A stretch of DNA of 64,000 nucleotides from Petasospora fabianii (Eukaryota; Ascomycota; Saccharomycetes; Phaffomycetales; Wickerhamomycetaceae): NCBI GenBank assembly GCA_022641835.1, contig CP048715.1, forward strand, positions 2,108,001 through 2,172,000, written 5' to 3'. A program made the position numbers and the translations under genes. Numbering within the stretch: position 1 is the first letter of the stretch; the number at the start of each line of letters is the position of its first letter. This document shows positions 9,922 to 19,000 of this stretch, in pieces. The notes beneath the pieces are model-generated. The model ran no database searches. It saw only the letters and a program-made list of their open reading frames with translations, and was not told the origin of the DNA.

Positions 9922-10893
9922 TTACTCCTGGGCCTCAGCAGCCAGCTTCTCACGACGTTGCTGTTCTCTCTCCATATTTTGTGTCAAGAAAGACAAAGCC
10001 TTGTCAACTGACTTGGCAGGACCAACGAGGTTGAAGGCACGCTCGCCATTAGCATCGTCTTCAGCGGCAATGGTGATCTGGGCACCGGAAACCTTACGGA
10101 TCTCCTGGATTCTAGAGCCAGCCTTACCGATAAGACAACCGACCATTTCACTTGGGAAGTTAACAGACTTGGAGACCTCGACGTTGCCATTCATTGGCAA
10201 TGAAGATGGGCCGCCAAAGTTGGAGCGTCTGGTGTTTCTTGGGGTTGGAATATAGTATGTTGTTCCAGTGGCACTGTGGAAGTCCTCCATCAAGCAGCGT
10301 GCAAGGATACCGGAAGCATGCTGGATAGACTCTGGAGTACCCTGCAACTCAACAAGTCTCTCAGAGGAGTTGTGCAAAAAGTCTTTAGAGGCGACAATCT
10401 TGACATCGTACTCTTGTTGAAGAGCCTTAATTCTGGCACCTTGTCTTCCAATAATGGTTCCCATCTGAGAGTTTGGAATCAAAAGTCTCAAGCTAGTGGT
10501 ACCCTCTGGGCCCGGTGGTAAAAGACGCTTCAATGGGAAGTACTGGAAGGTGAGGTCATCAATTGGGGCGGTAATCATGGCGTGCGCAATGAGACCAAGA
10601 GCCTCAGCGGTGGAGTCGATTGGCCCTGTGACAGTGAGAATACGATCTGGGGAGCCATGTACGACCTGAGAAACACCGGCCTTGACGTTTGTCTTGTCTC
10701 TGATGTCTGCAATGACAGAACCATTTTTACCAATGATGATACCAGCCTCCTTGACAGAAACGAGCACACGGAATGCTATTATAGCGGTGTTGAGCTCGGC
10801 AGTTGGGAGCACGGTAGTGTCAATGACAGAATCAGTGGAGGTGAAGTTTGTGTCGAACAGCGACTCGGAGACGGAGGTTTCTGGAGCACTCAT
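9922..10893 (-). CDS. Triple KH-domain RNA-binding protein (PCBP/Rnc1/Hek2/Pbp2 family)
   Basis: 323 residues from the ATG at 10893 (MSAPETSVSESLF); the frame is open a little further upstream without an ATG. Three KH domains are clear from their GXXG loops: 'IIIGKNGSVIADIR', 'TIIGRQGARIKAL' and 'CLIGKAGSRIQEIR'. The second domain contains 'VKIVASKDFLHNSSERLVELQG', very like Hek2/Khd1 and fission yeast Rnc1. A short charged C-terminus (EREQQRREKLAAEAQE) follows. Family members bind CU-rich mRNA and control stability, localisation or translation. I cannot choose between HEK2, PBP2 and an Rnc1-type orthologue. Confidence 0.85.
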   Translation of the reverse strand: MSAPETSVSESLFDTNFTSTDSVIDTTVLPTAELNTAIIAFRVLVSVKEAGIIIGKNGSVIADIRDKTNVKAGVSQVVHGSPDRILTVTGPIDSTAEALGLIAHAMITAPIDDLTFQYFPLKRLLPPGPEGTTSLRLLIPNSQMGTIIGRQGARIKALQQEYDVKIVASKDFLHNSSERLVELQGTPESIQHASGILARCLMEDFHSATGTTYYIPTPRNTRRSNFGGPSSLPMNGNVEVSKSVNFPSEMVGCLIGKAGSRIQEIRKVSGAQITIAAEDDANGERAFNLVGPAKSVDKALSFLTQNMEREQQRREKLAAEAQE

Positions 10894-11245
10894 TGTGGCG
10901 GGGTGTGTGAGGTAATGGTGGCGGGATGTGACAGACGCGATGGGGATGAGGGGCAAGCGCGCTGTGGGGACGAGTGGTAAGTGGCGGAGTGACGGAGGCG
11001 GGCTGGCGATACAAAAGTGAAGCTAGGAAGTGTGTCTTTCAAAAGGGACAGACGAGCGTGTTGTGCGGGTTTGGTTGTTGTAGCAGGTCGCTGGTGCAAA
11101 GGTCTCTGCGAAGTGTGCTTTCTTCTACTTCTTTTACGGAGCTGGCGGCAAATTTTGCGTCGCGAAAAATTTTTGAGGGGCGCGCTGATGATATAAGCAC
11201 TGACAAATCATGAAATCTATTGCGTAAGAGGAGCCTGCATTAACC
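10894..11245. other. Intergenic region, promoter of the KH-protein gene
   Basis: 352 bp upstream of the KH-protein gene. It contains CGCGAAA at 11161-11167 within an A/T-flanked near palindrome (AAATTTTGCGTCGCGAAAAA), another MBF/SBF-like element. No gene or RNA seen. Confidence 0.45.
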
Positions 11246-12202
11246 TTAAAATGGGACCTTCCATGGGCGTAGAGAAGTATAAGCTACCTCTTTAAAACTC
11301 TTCTGTGCATTGGGATTCATCATTTTGACGCTGCGAGATCCAGAAGTGTAAAAATTTGTAATGTCAGTATCGGATAGCATAGTGGGCAGATGTGGGGATT
11401 TGATACCTCTATCTATAAGGGTCTCAATTGCCACATGAAGGTCTCTTTCTGCATCTGGGACTGGACAGATATCATCATCTGTCATCGAATAATACAGTGG
11501 ACTGTTACCGTTCGTCAGGGCTGCATTTTTGAAGTCGATGTATCTGAACTCAAGATCAACTTTAGGGTACATGCCTTCCTCTTCAAGCTCCAATTGATAG
11601 TCCACCAACTTGTCTAGACCACTGTCTGCAATGGTGAAATCACCCAGGTTCAACACTGAAAACTGGCCCGGTGGTAGGATCTCACATATATATGTGGGCG
11701 GATACTGATTAAACTCCAAACCCGGTCCATTTAACCTGAACCTCATTGTTCCTAGGCCCCGTGTGGATCTTCTATTCATAAGACACAATTGCAAGGAGTA
11801 CGATCCTGGAGATAGCTTAAATTTCTGCGAGTAGGTGACCTTATATGCTTGTGGAATTGAGAGTAATCGTTCAGAGCATTCAATCTTGACACCAGGAGCA
11901 CTCTCTGTAGAGAGATACCTTGGGGCGAAGAAAAGCTTTCGATTCCGAAGGAAAGATAGCACGACCCACCATAGTGGTTCAGGTGCGACCAGTGATTGTA
12001 GTGCACCATTCCAAAATGTCAGTGTTTTGAGGTATTGATCGATGTAGGGCTCTAACTGTTGTGCCAAGCTGAGGTTCAACAAGCGTAAAAAGTCATGTTT
12101 GCACTTCAGGTTGTAAACAATGTAGAAGTGACGGCTCACGAACCGCAGTTCTGGCGCAAGATCAATGATCTTGAGAGTGATCTCTATGGGAAGGTTCTCC
12201 AT
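11246..12202 (-). CDS. F-box-like protein (possibly YDR131C/UCC1/YLR352W group)
   Basis: 318 residues from ATG 12202. The N-terminus 'MENLPIEITLKIIDLAPELR' followed by 'VSRHFYIVYNL' has the LPxEI...I...L pattern of an F-box, the Skp1-binding module of SCF ubiquitin ligases. A middle block with 'FKLSPGSYSLQLCLMNRR' and 'GLGTMRFRLNGPGLEF' looks like the substrate-side fold seen in a small group of yeast F-box proteins, to which I assign it tentatively from memory. No membrane segment. Substrate unknown. Divergent from SBA1 across 236 bp. Confidence 0.55.
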   Translation of the reverse strand: MENLPIEITLKIIDLAPELRFVSRHFYIVYNLKCKHDFLRLLNLSLAQQLEPYIDQYLKTLTFWNGALQSLVAPEPLWWVVLSFLRNRKLFFAPRYLSTESAPGVKIECSERLLSIPQAYKVTYSQKFKLSPGSYSLQLCLMNRRSTRGLGTMRFRLNGPGLEFNQYPPTYICEILPPGQFSVLNLGDFTIADSGLDKLVDYQLELEEEGMYPKVDLEFRYIDFKNAALTNGNSPLYYSMTDDDICPVPDAERDLHVAIETLIDRGIKSPHLPTMLSDTDITNFYTSGSRSVKMMNPNAQKSFKEVAYTSLRPWKVPF

Positions 12203-12438
12203 GAAAGATATTAGTTGGTGGTTCAGTTGGTTAGAAGCGCCATGTCACAGGAGGGCAAACCCCACGTAAACAAACGTGCGCGGGACGTGTGCAGAGTCGC
12301 GGGAGGCAACAACAATTTCTTCGATGGAAACCGAGGGAACAACCACTCAATTCTACTTTTAAAAGGGCAAAGAGATTCCGTAGTTGGCATTGACCAGTAC
12401 TTTTAAGTTCACTGACAGAAACTCCAACACTATACAAC

Positions 12439-13245
12439 ATGGCTATTTCACCAGAAGGTATGTCACTGCCCCAGCTGATATTGGAAGCGCCAGCGGCATC
12501 GCCCGCTAATGTGGAGAAGCGAAGATGGACACGAGACTAACTAACAACCGCAGTCCTTTGGGCACAGAGATCTAACGCTGACGACGAGACGAAGAACATT
12601 ATCTTCCTTACCGTTAAGATTCCAGACTCTATCAACACCAAGATTGATCTGACGTCCACCAGCTTGAAGATTGATTCTGACAGCGAACACTCTAAGGATC
12701 ACTACCATCTTGCCATCGACTTCTTCAAGGAGATTGACACCGAAAACTCCCGCCAGGTCAGAGTTGGAAACGCCATCAAGTTCGTGTTGCGCAAGAAGGA
12801 GAAGCAAGAGGAGTACTGGCCTAGAATCACCAAGGAGAAGGTCAAATACCATTACATCAAAACAGACTTCGACAAGTGGGTCGATGAGGATGAGCAAGAA
12901 GAGGCCAAAGACGAGGACGATATGCTGAACGGTATGGGCGGTATGCCTGGTATGGACATGGCTTCAATGATGGGAGGTATGGGTGGTATGGAAGGCATGC
13001 CAGGAATGGGCGGTGCCGGCGGCATGGGTGGCGGTGACGCTCCAGGTATGCCTCCGTTTGATCTCGAGGCAATGGCTAGAGAGAACCCACAGCTCAATAA
13101 ACTCAGAGATGAGAATGGTGAGTTCGACTTCAGTAAACTGACTGCTGGTCTTGGCGGTGAGGAGGCAGGCTTGAACTCTTCGGTTGCTACTGAGGGCGAC
13201 TTCAGCTCTTCAGATGATGAGGACGACACCAAGAACGTCGAGTAA
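12439..13245 (+). CDS. SBA1: SBA1, p23 Hsp90 co-chaperone (one intron)
   Basis: Spliced gene: exon 1 at 12439-12457 (MAISPE plus one base), intron 12458-12553, exon 2 at 12554-13245, giving 236 residues. Splicing restores MAISPEVLWAQRSN, the standard p23 start; exon 2 alone has no suitable ATG. The CS domain occupies about 1-115 ('DFFKEID', 'IKFVLRKKEKQEEYWPRIT', 'FDKWVDEDEQ'). A Gly/Met-rich stretch (about 148-190, GM and GG repeats) follows, as in S. cerevisiae Sba1, then an acidic tail. Sba1 binds ATP-bound Hsp90 and slows its ATPase, stabilising client complexes. Confidence 0.95.
12458..12553 (+). other. SBA1: SBA1 intron (96 nt)
   Basis: Donor GTATGT directly after GAA-G, overlapping branch-point candidates in GACTAACTAAC, and a CAG acceptor 7 nt beyond. 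Phase 1. Supported by continuity of the p23 N-terminus. Confidence 0.92.
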
Positions 13246-13349
13246 TCTCTGGGCTCCTGCTTTGCAACTCTACAAATCTCAAAAATAAAGGATCCAATTT
13301 GCCAGAAATACGTGTAGTTGTCTAATGTACAATTTGTAGTGTGGCCTCT

Positions 13350-14207
13350 TCAACCAACAACATTGTTAAAAGATCCCTCCTTCTCCTTAATCTCATAGAA
13401 AGTTGGGCCAACATCGTAGTTACCGTGGTAGACCCAGCCTTCCTCGGTGATATGATACAAGTTAATGGAACCACCAGAGTAAGCATCTCTATGGGCGGCC
13501 GCGAGAATGGAACGCTTACCCAAGTAAAGAGCCTCCTCCACTGTAAGATCCCACTTCAAGTTGGAGTCCAAGACACCGTATGCAAACGTTTGACCAGATC
13601 CAACACAGAACACATCACCCTTGAGTCTTGTACCATCAGAGTCAACGTAATAGATGGTTGGACCTTCTTTCTTTGTAAATCCACAAATCATCGTACCCAT
13701 TGAAAGACCCATACCTTTGTACTGGTACACCAAGTTACTCAAGATCTTCGAGGCAGCAGCGACACTGATTCTCTCCTTTTCTCTAAGCTCGTGCAGACGG
13801 CATTGTGTACCCAGCCATGTCTCCCAAAACTGACAGTCAGCAGCACCACCAGCCATAGTACCAAGCAACATTGGGTTGATCTCGATCACCTTCTTCACTG
13901 TCTGCGACGCGATCCACTGACCAGCGGTAGCACGGGAATCGACGGCGACGACAATTCCACCCTTGAAACGGAACGCAAGCGTCGTGGTACCGTGAGCAAT
14001 CTTAATCTTACAGTCTGGGTTTTTGGAGTCATCGGTATGAGCCCTGAGGAACTCTGCCGGTTGTGAAATTGGGGGCATGGAGAGAGATGGGGCAAGTGGA
14101 AGATTCACGCCAGAGATGTAGTCGTTTTTGAGGTCATCAGTGTTGTCGTAGCCAAGAGCCGACACAGCACCGGACTTTTGTGTGTACTTCTGTGCAAGAG
14201 TCTCCAT
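13350..14207 (-). CDS. PRE2: PRE2, proteasome beta-5 catalytic subunit
   Basis: 285 residues from ATG 14207 ([10 protein letters not shown]); S. cerevisiae Pre2 is 287. The start was chosen because the family propeptide begins here and the upstream open frame has no ATG. Autocatalytic cleavage should fall between G73 and T74 in '[10 protein letters not shown]', leaving T74 as nucleophile. Conserved blocks include '[21 protein letters not shown]', '[14 protein letters not shown]' and '[13 protein letters not shown]'. It provides the chymotrypsin-like activity of the 20S core. Divergent neighbours are absent; it is convergent with SBA1. Confidence 0.98.
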   Translation of the reverse strand: METLAQKYTQKSGAVSALGYDNTDDLKNDYISGVNLPLAPSLSMPPISQPAEFLRAHTDDSKNPDCKIKIAHGTTTLAFRFKGGIVVAVDSRATAGQWIASQTVKKVIEINPMLLGTMAGGAADCQFWETWLGTQCRLHELREKERISVAAASKILSNLVYQYKGMGLSMGTMICGFTKKEGPTIYYVDSDGTRLKGDVFCVGSGQTFAYGVLDSNLKWDLTVEEALYLGKRSILAAAHRDAYSGGSINLYHITEEGWVYHGNYDVGPTFYEIKEKEGSFNNVVG

Positions 14208-14292
14208 AATTTTGGTGTCAGTCGAAGTCAATTGGGGTTTGAAGCGGCAAGGTGTAGTGCAGTGGCGTTGGTACCCTTTTGTTGTTCGGTTG

Positions 14293-14301
14293 TTCGCCAC
14301 T
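14293..14301 (-). promoter_or_regulatory. Candidate PACE-like (Rpn4) element before PRE2
   Basis: Minus-strand AGTGGCGAA, seven of nine bases of the proteasome-associated control element GGTGGCAAA, about 86 bp upstream of the PRE2 ATG. Most proteasome genes in yeasts carry such a site. The two mismatches make this tentative. Confidence 0.3.
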
Positions 14302-14455
14302 GGGAAATCGCGACACGAGCGCGGGAGATCGGTACGCGGGGACAGTTCAAGTCTCTCTTCTGATAATTAGCCTAGTCTAGTTACATTGAATGCTATTACT
14401 GAATTTCGGATGTCTCATTAAAATGAATATGCACATGGTAAATGGGTTGAGGTGC

Positions 14456-15841
14456 TCAGGTGGCATGTCTCTTGTTTCCACCACCCTGCTTCCATAACCA
14501 CAACGCCTCTGTAGCATATGAACGAACACTCAGGTTTCTAGTAAGATTCTCGTCAGCAGCTTCTTCTAGTGTCTCAATAATTCTCAATTCATCAATCATA
14601 CCCCAGAACATCTGGTCAAATTCGGTGGCAGCTTTCTTAACGGTGTCCGCATCGGCCTCGACTGGCTCGTCGTTTTCTTCGGAGACAAACTCAGGGACAA
14701 TGTTGTACTTACCCTTACCCAACTTGTGTAAAATTCTACCCAGTGTTTGTATGGCAATGCAACGTTGTCCTGGAACTGTTGATCTCGCAAGGCGTGCAAG
14801 TTCCATCATAGTATATCCTGCAAGGGATGGTGTGTCAGAGTGATGATGGAGACCTTTCGATATGTCAATGGTCTTGTTGGCACCTGGCACCATGAGATTA
14901 CCCTTGAAATCGAATCTGAGATCAGAAACATTATCAAAAACTAGACTTGATGTATCAATCTCTGGCATAGGTTCCATCCACTTGAGCTTTTCAGTGTCCT
15001 TAGGAAGATCTGGGAAGTATTTCTCGTGGAGCTTTTCTTGGAAATCTGGATCGTTTATGTCGATCTTATAGTCGTCTTCCTCCACTGGAGCAGGTTTTGG
15101 AAAATGCACAGTGTTCATGGCTTCCTCTAATGGGACATTGGACGCTTCTTGTGCCAACTGATATGATGCCGGGGCGATCTCATCGAGGTCTTCGACGTCC
15201 TCCCATCCATCATCAATTGGATCCTCCTCGTATTTGACTTGCGTGACACTATCGAATCGCACCTTCTTCTCGAGTGCATCTGAAAGTCCATCAGCAGGCA
15301 AGGACTTGATTCCGAGAGCCTCATCAACACGATCCTTGTCGAGTCTAGGTTCCATCCATTCTTCGCCGTTACGCCCACCACCAATCCACGTCCCATAACC
15401 TTCGAACTCCATGTCCTTCTTGGCATTCTTTCCTTTGAGCTCTTCTTCTTTCTTTTCAGTTCTTCTGAGTAGGGCCTGAAGAATGTTCGGATCCATGGTT
15501 CCAAGCAACTCCTCCTTTTCACGAGCTCTCTGCTCATCGGACATTTTGCTTAGAATCTCGATGTTCTCCATGTGGATTCTCTCCGCCTCACTCATACCTG
15601 AATAGTCCATATTTTGCTTTTCTTTGGGAAGTCTCTTCATTCCGGTAGTCTCATCGATCTCATAGCCATCTTTAGACTTCTTCACATCCTGTTGGTCCTC
15701 TTGACGCTTCTTTTCTTGTCTTGCCTTCCACGCGCTCTTCGGCCTTGGCTTAGGAAAGCCACCAGTGGGCTGTCCAGCTGGGAAAGTTGGTGCCACTGGG
15801 GCCTCAACCTCCTTCTCAACGATTTCTCCAAGCAAGTCCAT
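14456..15841 (-). CDS. RBA50: RBA50, RNA polymerase II assembly factor (RPAP1 family)
   Basis: 461 residues. The N-terminal half is charged and rich in Lys/Glu with 'FPKPRPKSAWKARQEKK' and an RPAP1-N-like segment around 'SEAERIHMENIEIL' and 'MDPNILQALLRR'. The C-terminal half carries the RPAP1-C signature 'LRFDFKGNLM' near 310-320 followed by 'HHSDTPSLAGYTMMELARLARS' in two parts. Rba50 helps assemble the Rpb3-containing subcomplex and import RNA polymerase II. Divergent from UBR1 across 255 bp. Confidence 0.88.
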   Translation of the reverse strand: MDLLGEIVEKEVEAPVAPTFPAGQPTGGFPKPRPKSAWKARQEKKRQEDQQDVKKSKDGYEIDETTGMKRLPKEKQNMDYSGMSEAERIHMENIEILSKMSDEQRAREKEELLGTMDPNILQALLRRTEKKEEELKGKNAKKDMEFEGYGTWIGGGRNGEEWMEPRLDKDRVDEALGIKSLPADGLSDALEKKVRFDSVTQVKYEEDPIDDGWEDVEDLDEIAPASYQLAQEASNVPLEEAMNTVHFPKPAPVEEDDYKIDINDPDFQEKLHEKYFPDLPKDTEKLKWMEPMPEIDTSSLVFDNVSDLRFDFKGNLMVPGANKTIDISKGLHHHSDTPSLAGYTMMELARLARSTVPGQRCIAIQTLGRILHKLGKGKYNIVPEFVSEENDEPVEADADTVKKAATEFDQMFWGMIDELRIIETLEEAADENLTRNLSVRSYATEALWLWKQGGGNKRHAT

Positions 15842-16096
15842 TGTCTTATTCTCTCTTGTATGTTGACTTCGTGGGGTCCGATTACAAAGCAGAGAGATGA
15901 CGTCTTGTCCACAGGGAAAATTTCCCCGTGCAGATCTGCCATTTTGGTCGTGCGTGCGAAATCCTACTCGCGGTAGACGTTGCCGCCAGGACCAAACTCC
16001 ATCACCTTGTAAAGAGCTCTAGCGTTTAGCCTTTTGCTTGCTTACGCTTGAACTTTCCCTCACAAGAACTGCTACTCTCACTGCCTTGACAATACA

Positions 16097-19000
16097 ATGA
16101 CGAGCTCGATCAGGCGCCGGCTGCTCGACGAGATTCAAGCTCTCGTGGCACGTATGGACGACGACCCATCCCTCAAGCCCGCATTGACGTTACAGGAGAA
16201 GCTCTACTTCGCTGCCTCTTACGAAGGGCGCTACATGGCCGAGCTCTTCCCCGATGCCCCCAAAGATTCTCTTCCACAACACTGGGAGGATACTGCTGAA
16301 CTCCACAGTAACAAGAGATACCTTGCCCAGAGTAAAGAAGCAATTTCACATACAGGAAGAAACTGTGGTCGCAAGTTTGGAATCGGTGAGCCAATCTACC
16401 GCTGTGTGGATTGTGGTTACGACAATACCTGTGTCCTCTGTGTCCACTGCTTCAACAAGGACGATCACGCGGGCCATCAGGTTAGTACTTCTGTCGCCTC
16501 TGAAAGAAACACGGGTATCTGTGATTGTGGTGATCCAGAAGCCTGGACTACTGAGCTCCACTGCAAGTGCGACGCCAAAACTGCCCGTTCTGAGTCTGTT
16601 CATGATGGCCATGAGGTCTTTGATTCCGAATATCAGACCCACCTGAGGGGAATCTTTGATGTGTGCCTCGAGTTTATCATTGAGGTCTTCGCCCATCAGA
16701 ACACTACTGTGCCCACTGTTCAAGCTAGACTTACCTCACTTGCATGTATTGATCTATTTGACGACTTAGTGAGCCTACTTGATGCCGATGCATCAAAGAA
16801 ATCTGCTGCAATCACGGACTTTTATGAATGTCACACATCTACTGAGTCTTCTGAATATGTTTTGGTGCTCTGGAATGATGAGTTCCACAATTTCCAAGAA
16901 GCCCAGGCGTCCATTTGTGCCATTGGCAGGACGACACGTGAGCAAGCGAAGGAGCTATCTCTGAAAATTGACGAGTCCGGAAGAGCTATCTTGGTACGAG
17001 AGTCTTCATATGATCGCTTATGTCGTGATCTCAAAGAGGCTTCCAGAACAGGCTTTGATACAAGTGTCATGACCAGTTCAGAGTTCAACAGACAAGAGGT
17101 CGCCAACTACATCCTTTCTTGGATATTGCGAGTCATCACTCATCCAGTCACAAACTTCCAAGCACTGGCGAGAAAAGCGTTTTGTGAATCTATATGTGGT
17201 GAATTTGCTATCCCTGACTCACGGGCGCCTTTCTTCAACTCTAAACAGAGTATGTTTCACGATTATGCGGGGTTGCTAGACGGATCAAAGTTACCCACAG
17301 GATATCTCCCCAAGGAGGTGAAGCAAAGCTCACACATGGCGCTCGAAACCACTTCAACGCGACTCAAGTACCTTCTCTTCCTTGAGCCAAGATTGTTCAA
17401 AAGTATGAGAAAGAGTATGCATGAGGCCCTCATATCCACACTCGTCTCCGATCTCCACTTCAAGGCAGTTGCCTCCACGCAGATTGTTGACATCTACGGA
17501 ATGCTACTACGCAACACATACGAACTTGACAGAGAGGCACACTTGACCATCCTTGACGAGATCTCCACACAGTTCTTCACATGCCCAACCAATTGTAACA
17601 ATATCATGAAGAATCAGTTGAAGAACGTCTTGGTCCCAGCAAAGTACCTTCTCGAACGCATGTGCAACACCGAAACTAAAAAAATTGAACTCATCATCAA
17701 GAAGGCTGAAGACCCAACACTTGGAAAGTCTACAACTCATAGGCGCATCCTTGGTGATTTAACCACTATCTTCAGAAAGGCTGAGGATGTGTCTCCACTT
17801 TTCGAGTCACCGAACCGTGAGGCCTTCATGGCAATCTTGAGCTACTACGATGACTGCTACCGCATGAAGAGGAAGGTTGGTGAGCATGTTACAAATGAGG
17901 ACTTCAGACACAAGTTTTACGACGCTCAGCTCATCCAGATCATGGAAATGGTAGATGGAGCTACTTCCATTGAGAAGATCTCCAAGTTGTCACTCGAGCG
18001 GGTGTCGCCTGTTTTGGCTCAACTTTGCGAAAGCTTATGGAGCACCTATTGTCATAAGACCGTGACCTACAAGCAGTTCGAGCTACTCAACTTCGAGGTC
18101 TCTAAGGAATCGATTGGGTTCTACCACCCATCCCATGCGTTGCTTGCTAGCTTACTCAGAGGCACATCTTTCGACAACATTGAGACTTTGAGTTCTGCCA
18201 TTGGATCCAAGAAGTTCCTCAACATTGCTGATGGAGCATTGAGATCTATCGTCTTGGCTTCTCAAATTGAGGCACGTTACTGGATTCTCAACGGTACATC
18301 CTTCCTCACCTTGGCTGCTGTCTACTTAGACCGTGTAGGCTGTGGCATTGAAAACTCTCAATTGAGAAACGACATCTTCTTAAATCAGGTTGCCATGCTC
18401 ACTCTTGATCCATCTCATGTGTTGCTGAACGTCATCCAACGATTCGAGTTGATGGAGTGGTACAGTGGCCAGGTGAACCTCATGTGTACTAACTATGAGA
18501 ACAAGGTCGTTACTGTCGTTGAGATGATGTTGTCATTCTTGTATTCTCTCTTGACGGAACGTCTTGACTTCCAGAAGTCGCTCAGTCCTTCTGACTTGCA
18601 CTCCTTTAAGATGAGAGAAATGGTGACATACCTACTCTTCAAGCCAAAGACTTACTCTGACATTGAGGAAGAGGTGGATGCTGATATTCTTGCTGATCCG
18701 GCCTTCCAAGACTCTCTCAAGGAAGTATCTCACTATACACCACCAAGAAGTCTCACTGATGATGGAACGTACTCCCTCAAAAAGTCAGAGTACAAGAATG
18801 TTGATCCATTGAGACTTCGTGCCCAAGGCTCCGACTTTGTTGACAACTTCTCCACCATTACCAAGCATCTCACAACTCAGAGTAAGTCGGATAAAGAACC
18901 TGTCATTGTTCCGAAACTGGACAAGCTTGACACATACTCTCAATTGGGTGCCTTTACAAGAACCAACGAGTTTGCCCGTCTCATTTGCAAGCTCTTGGAT

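Noticed and set aside
12300-12435. Heat-shock element before SBA1.
   Set aside because: TTC and GAA triplets are present but not with the 2-bp spacing needed for consecutive nTTCnnGAAn units.
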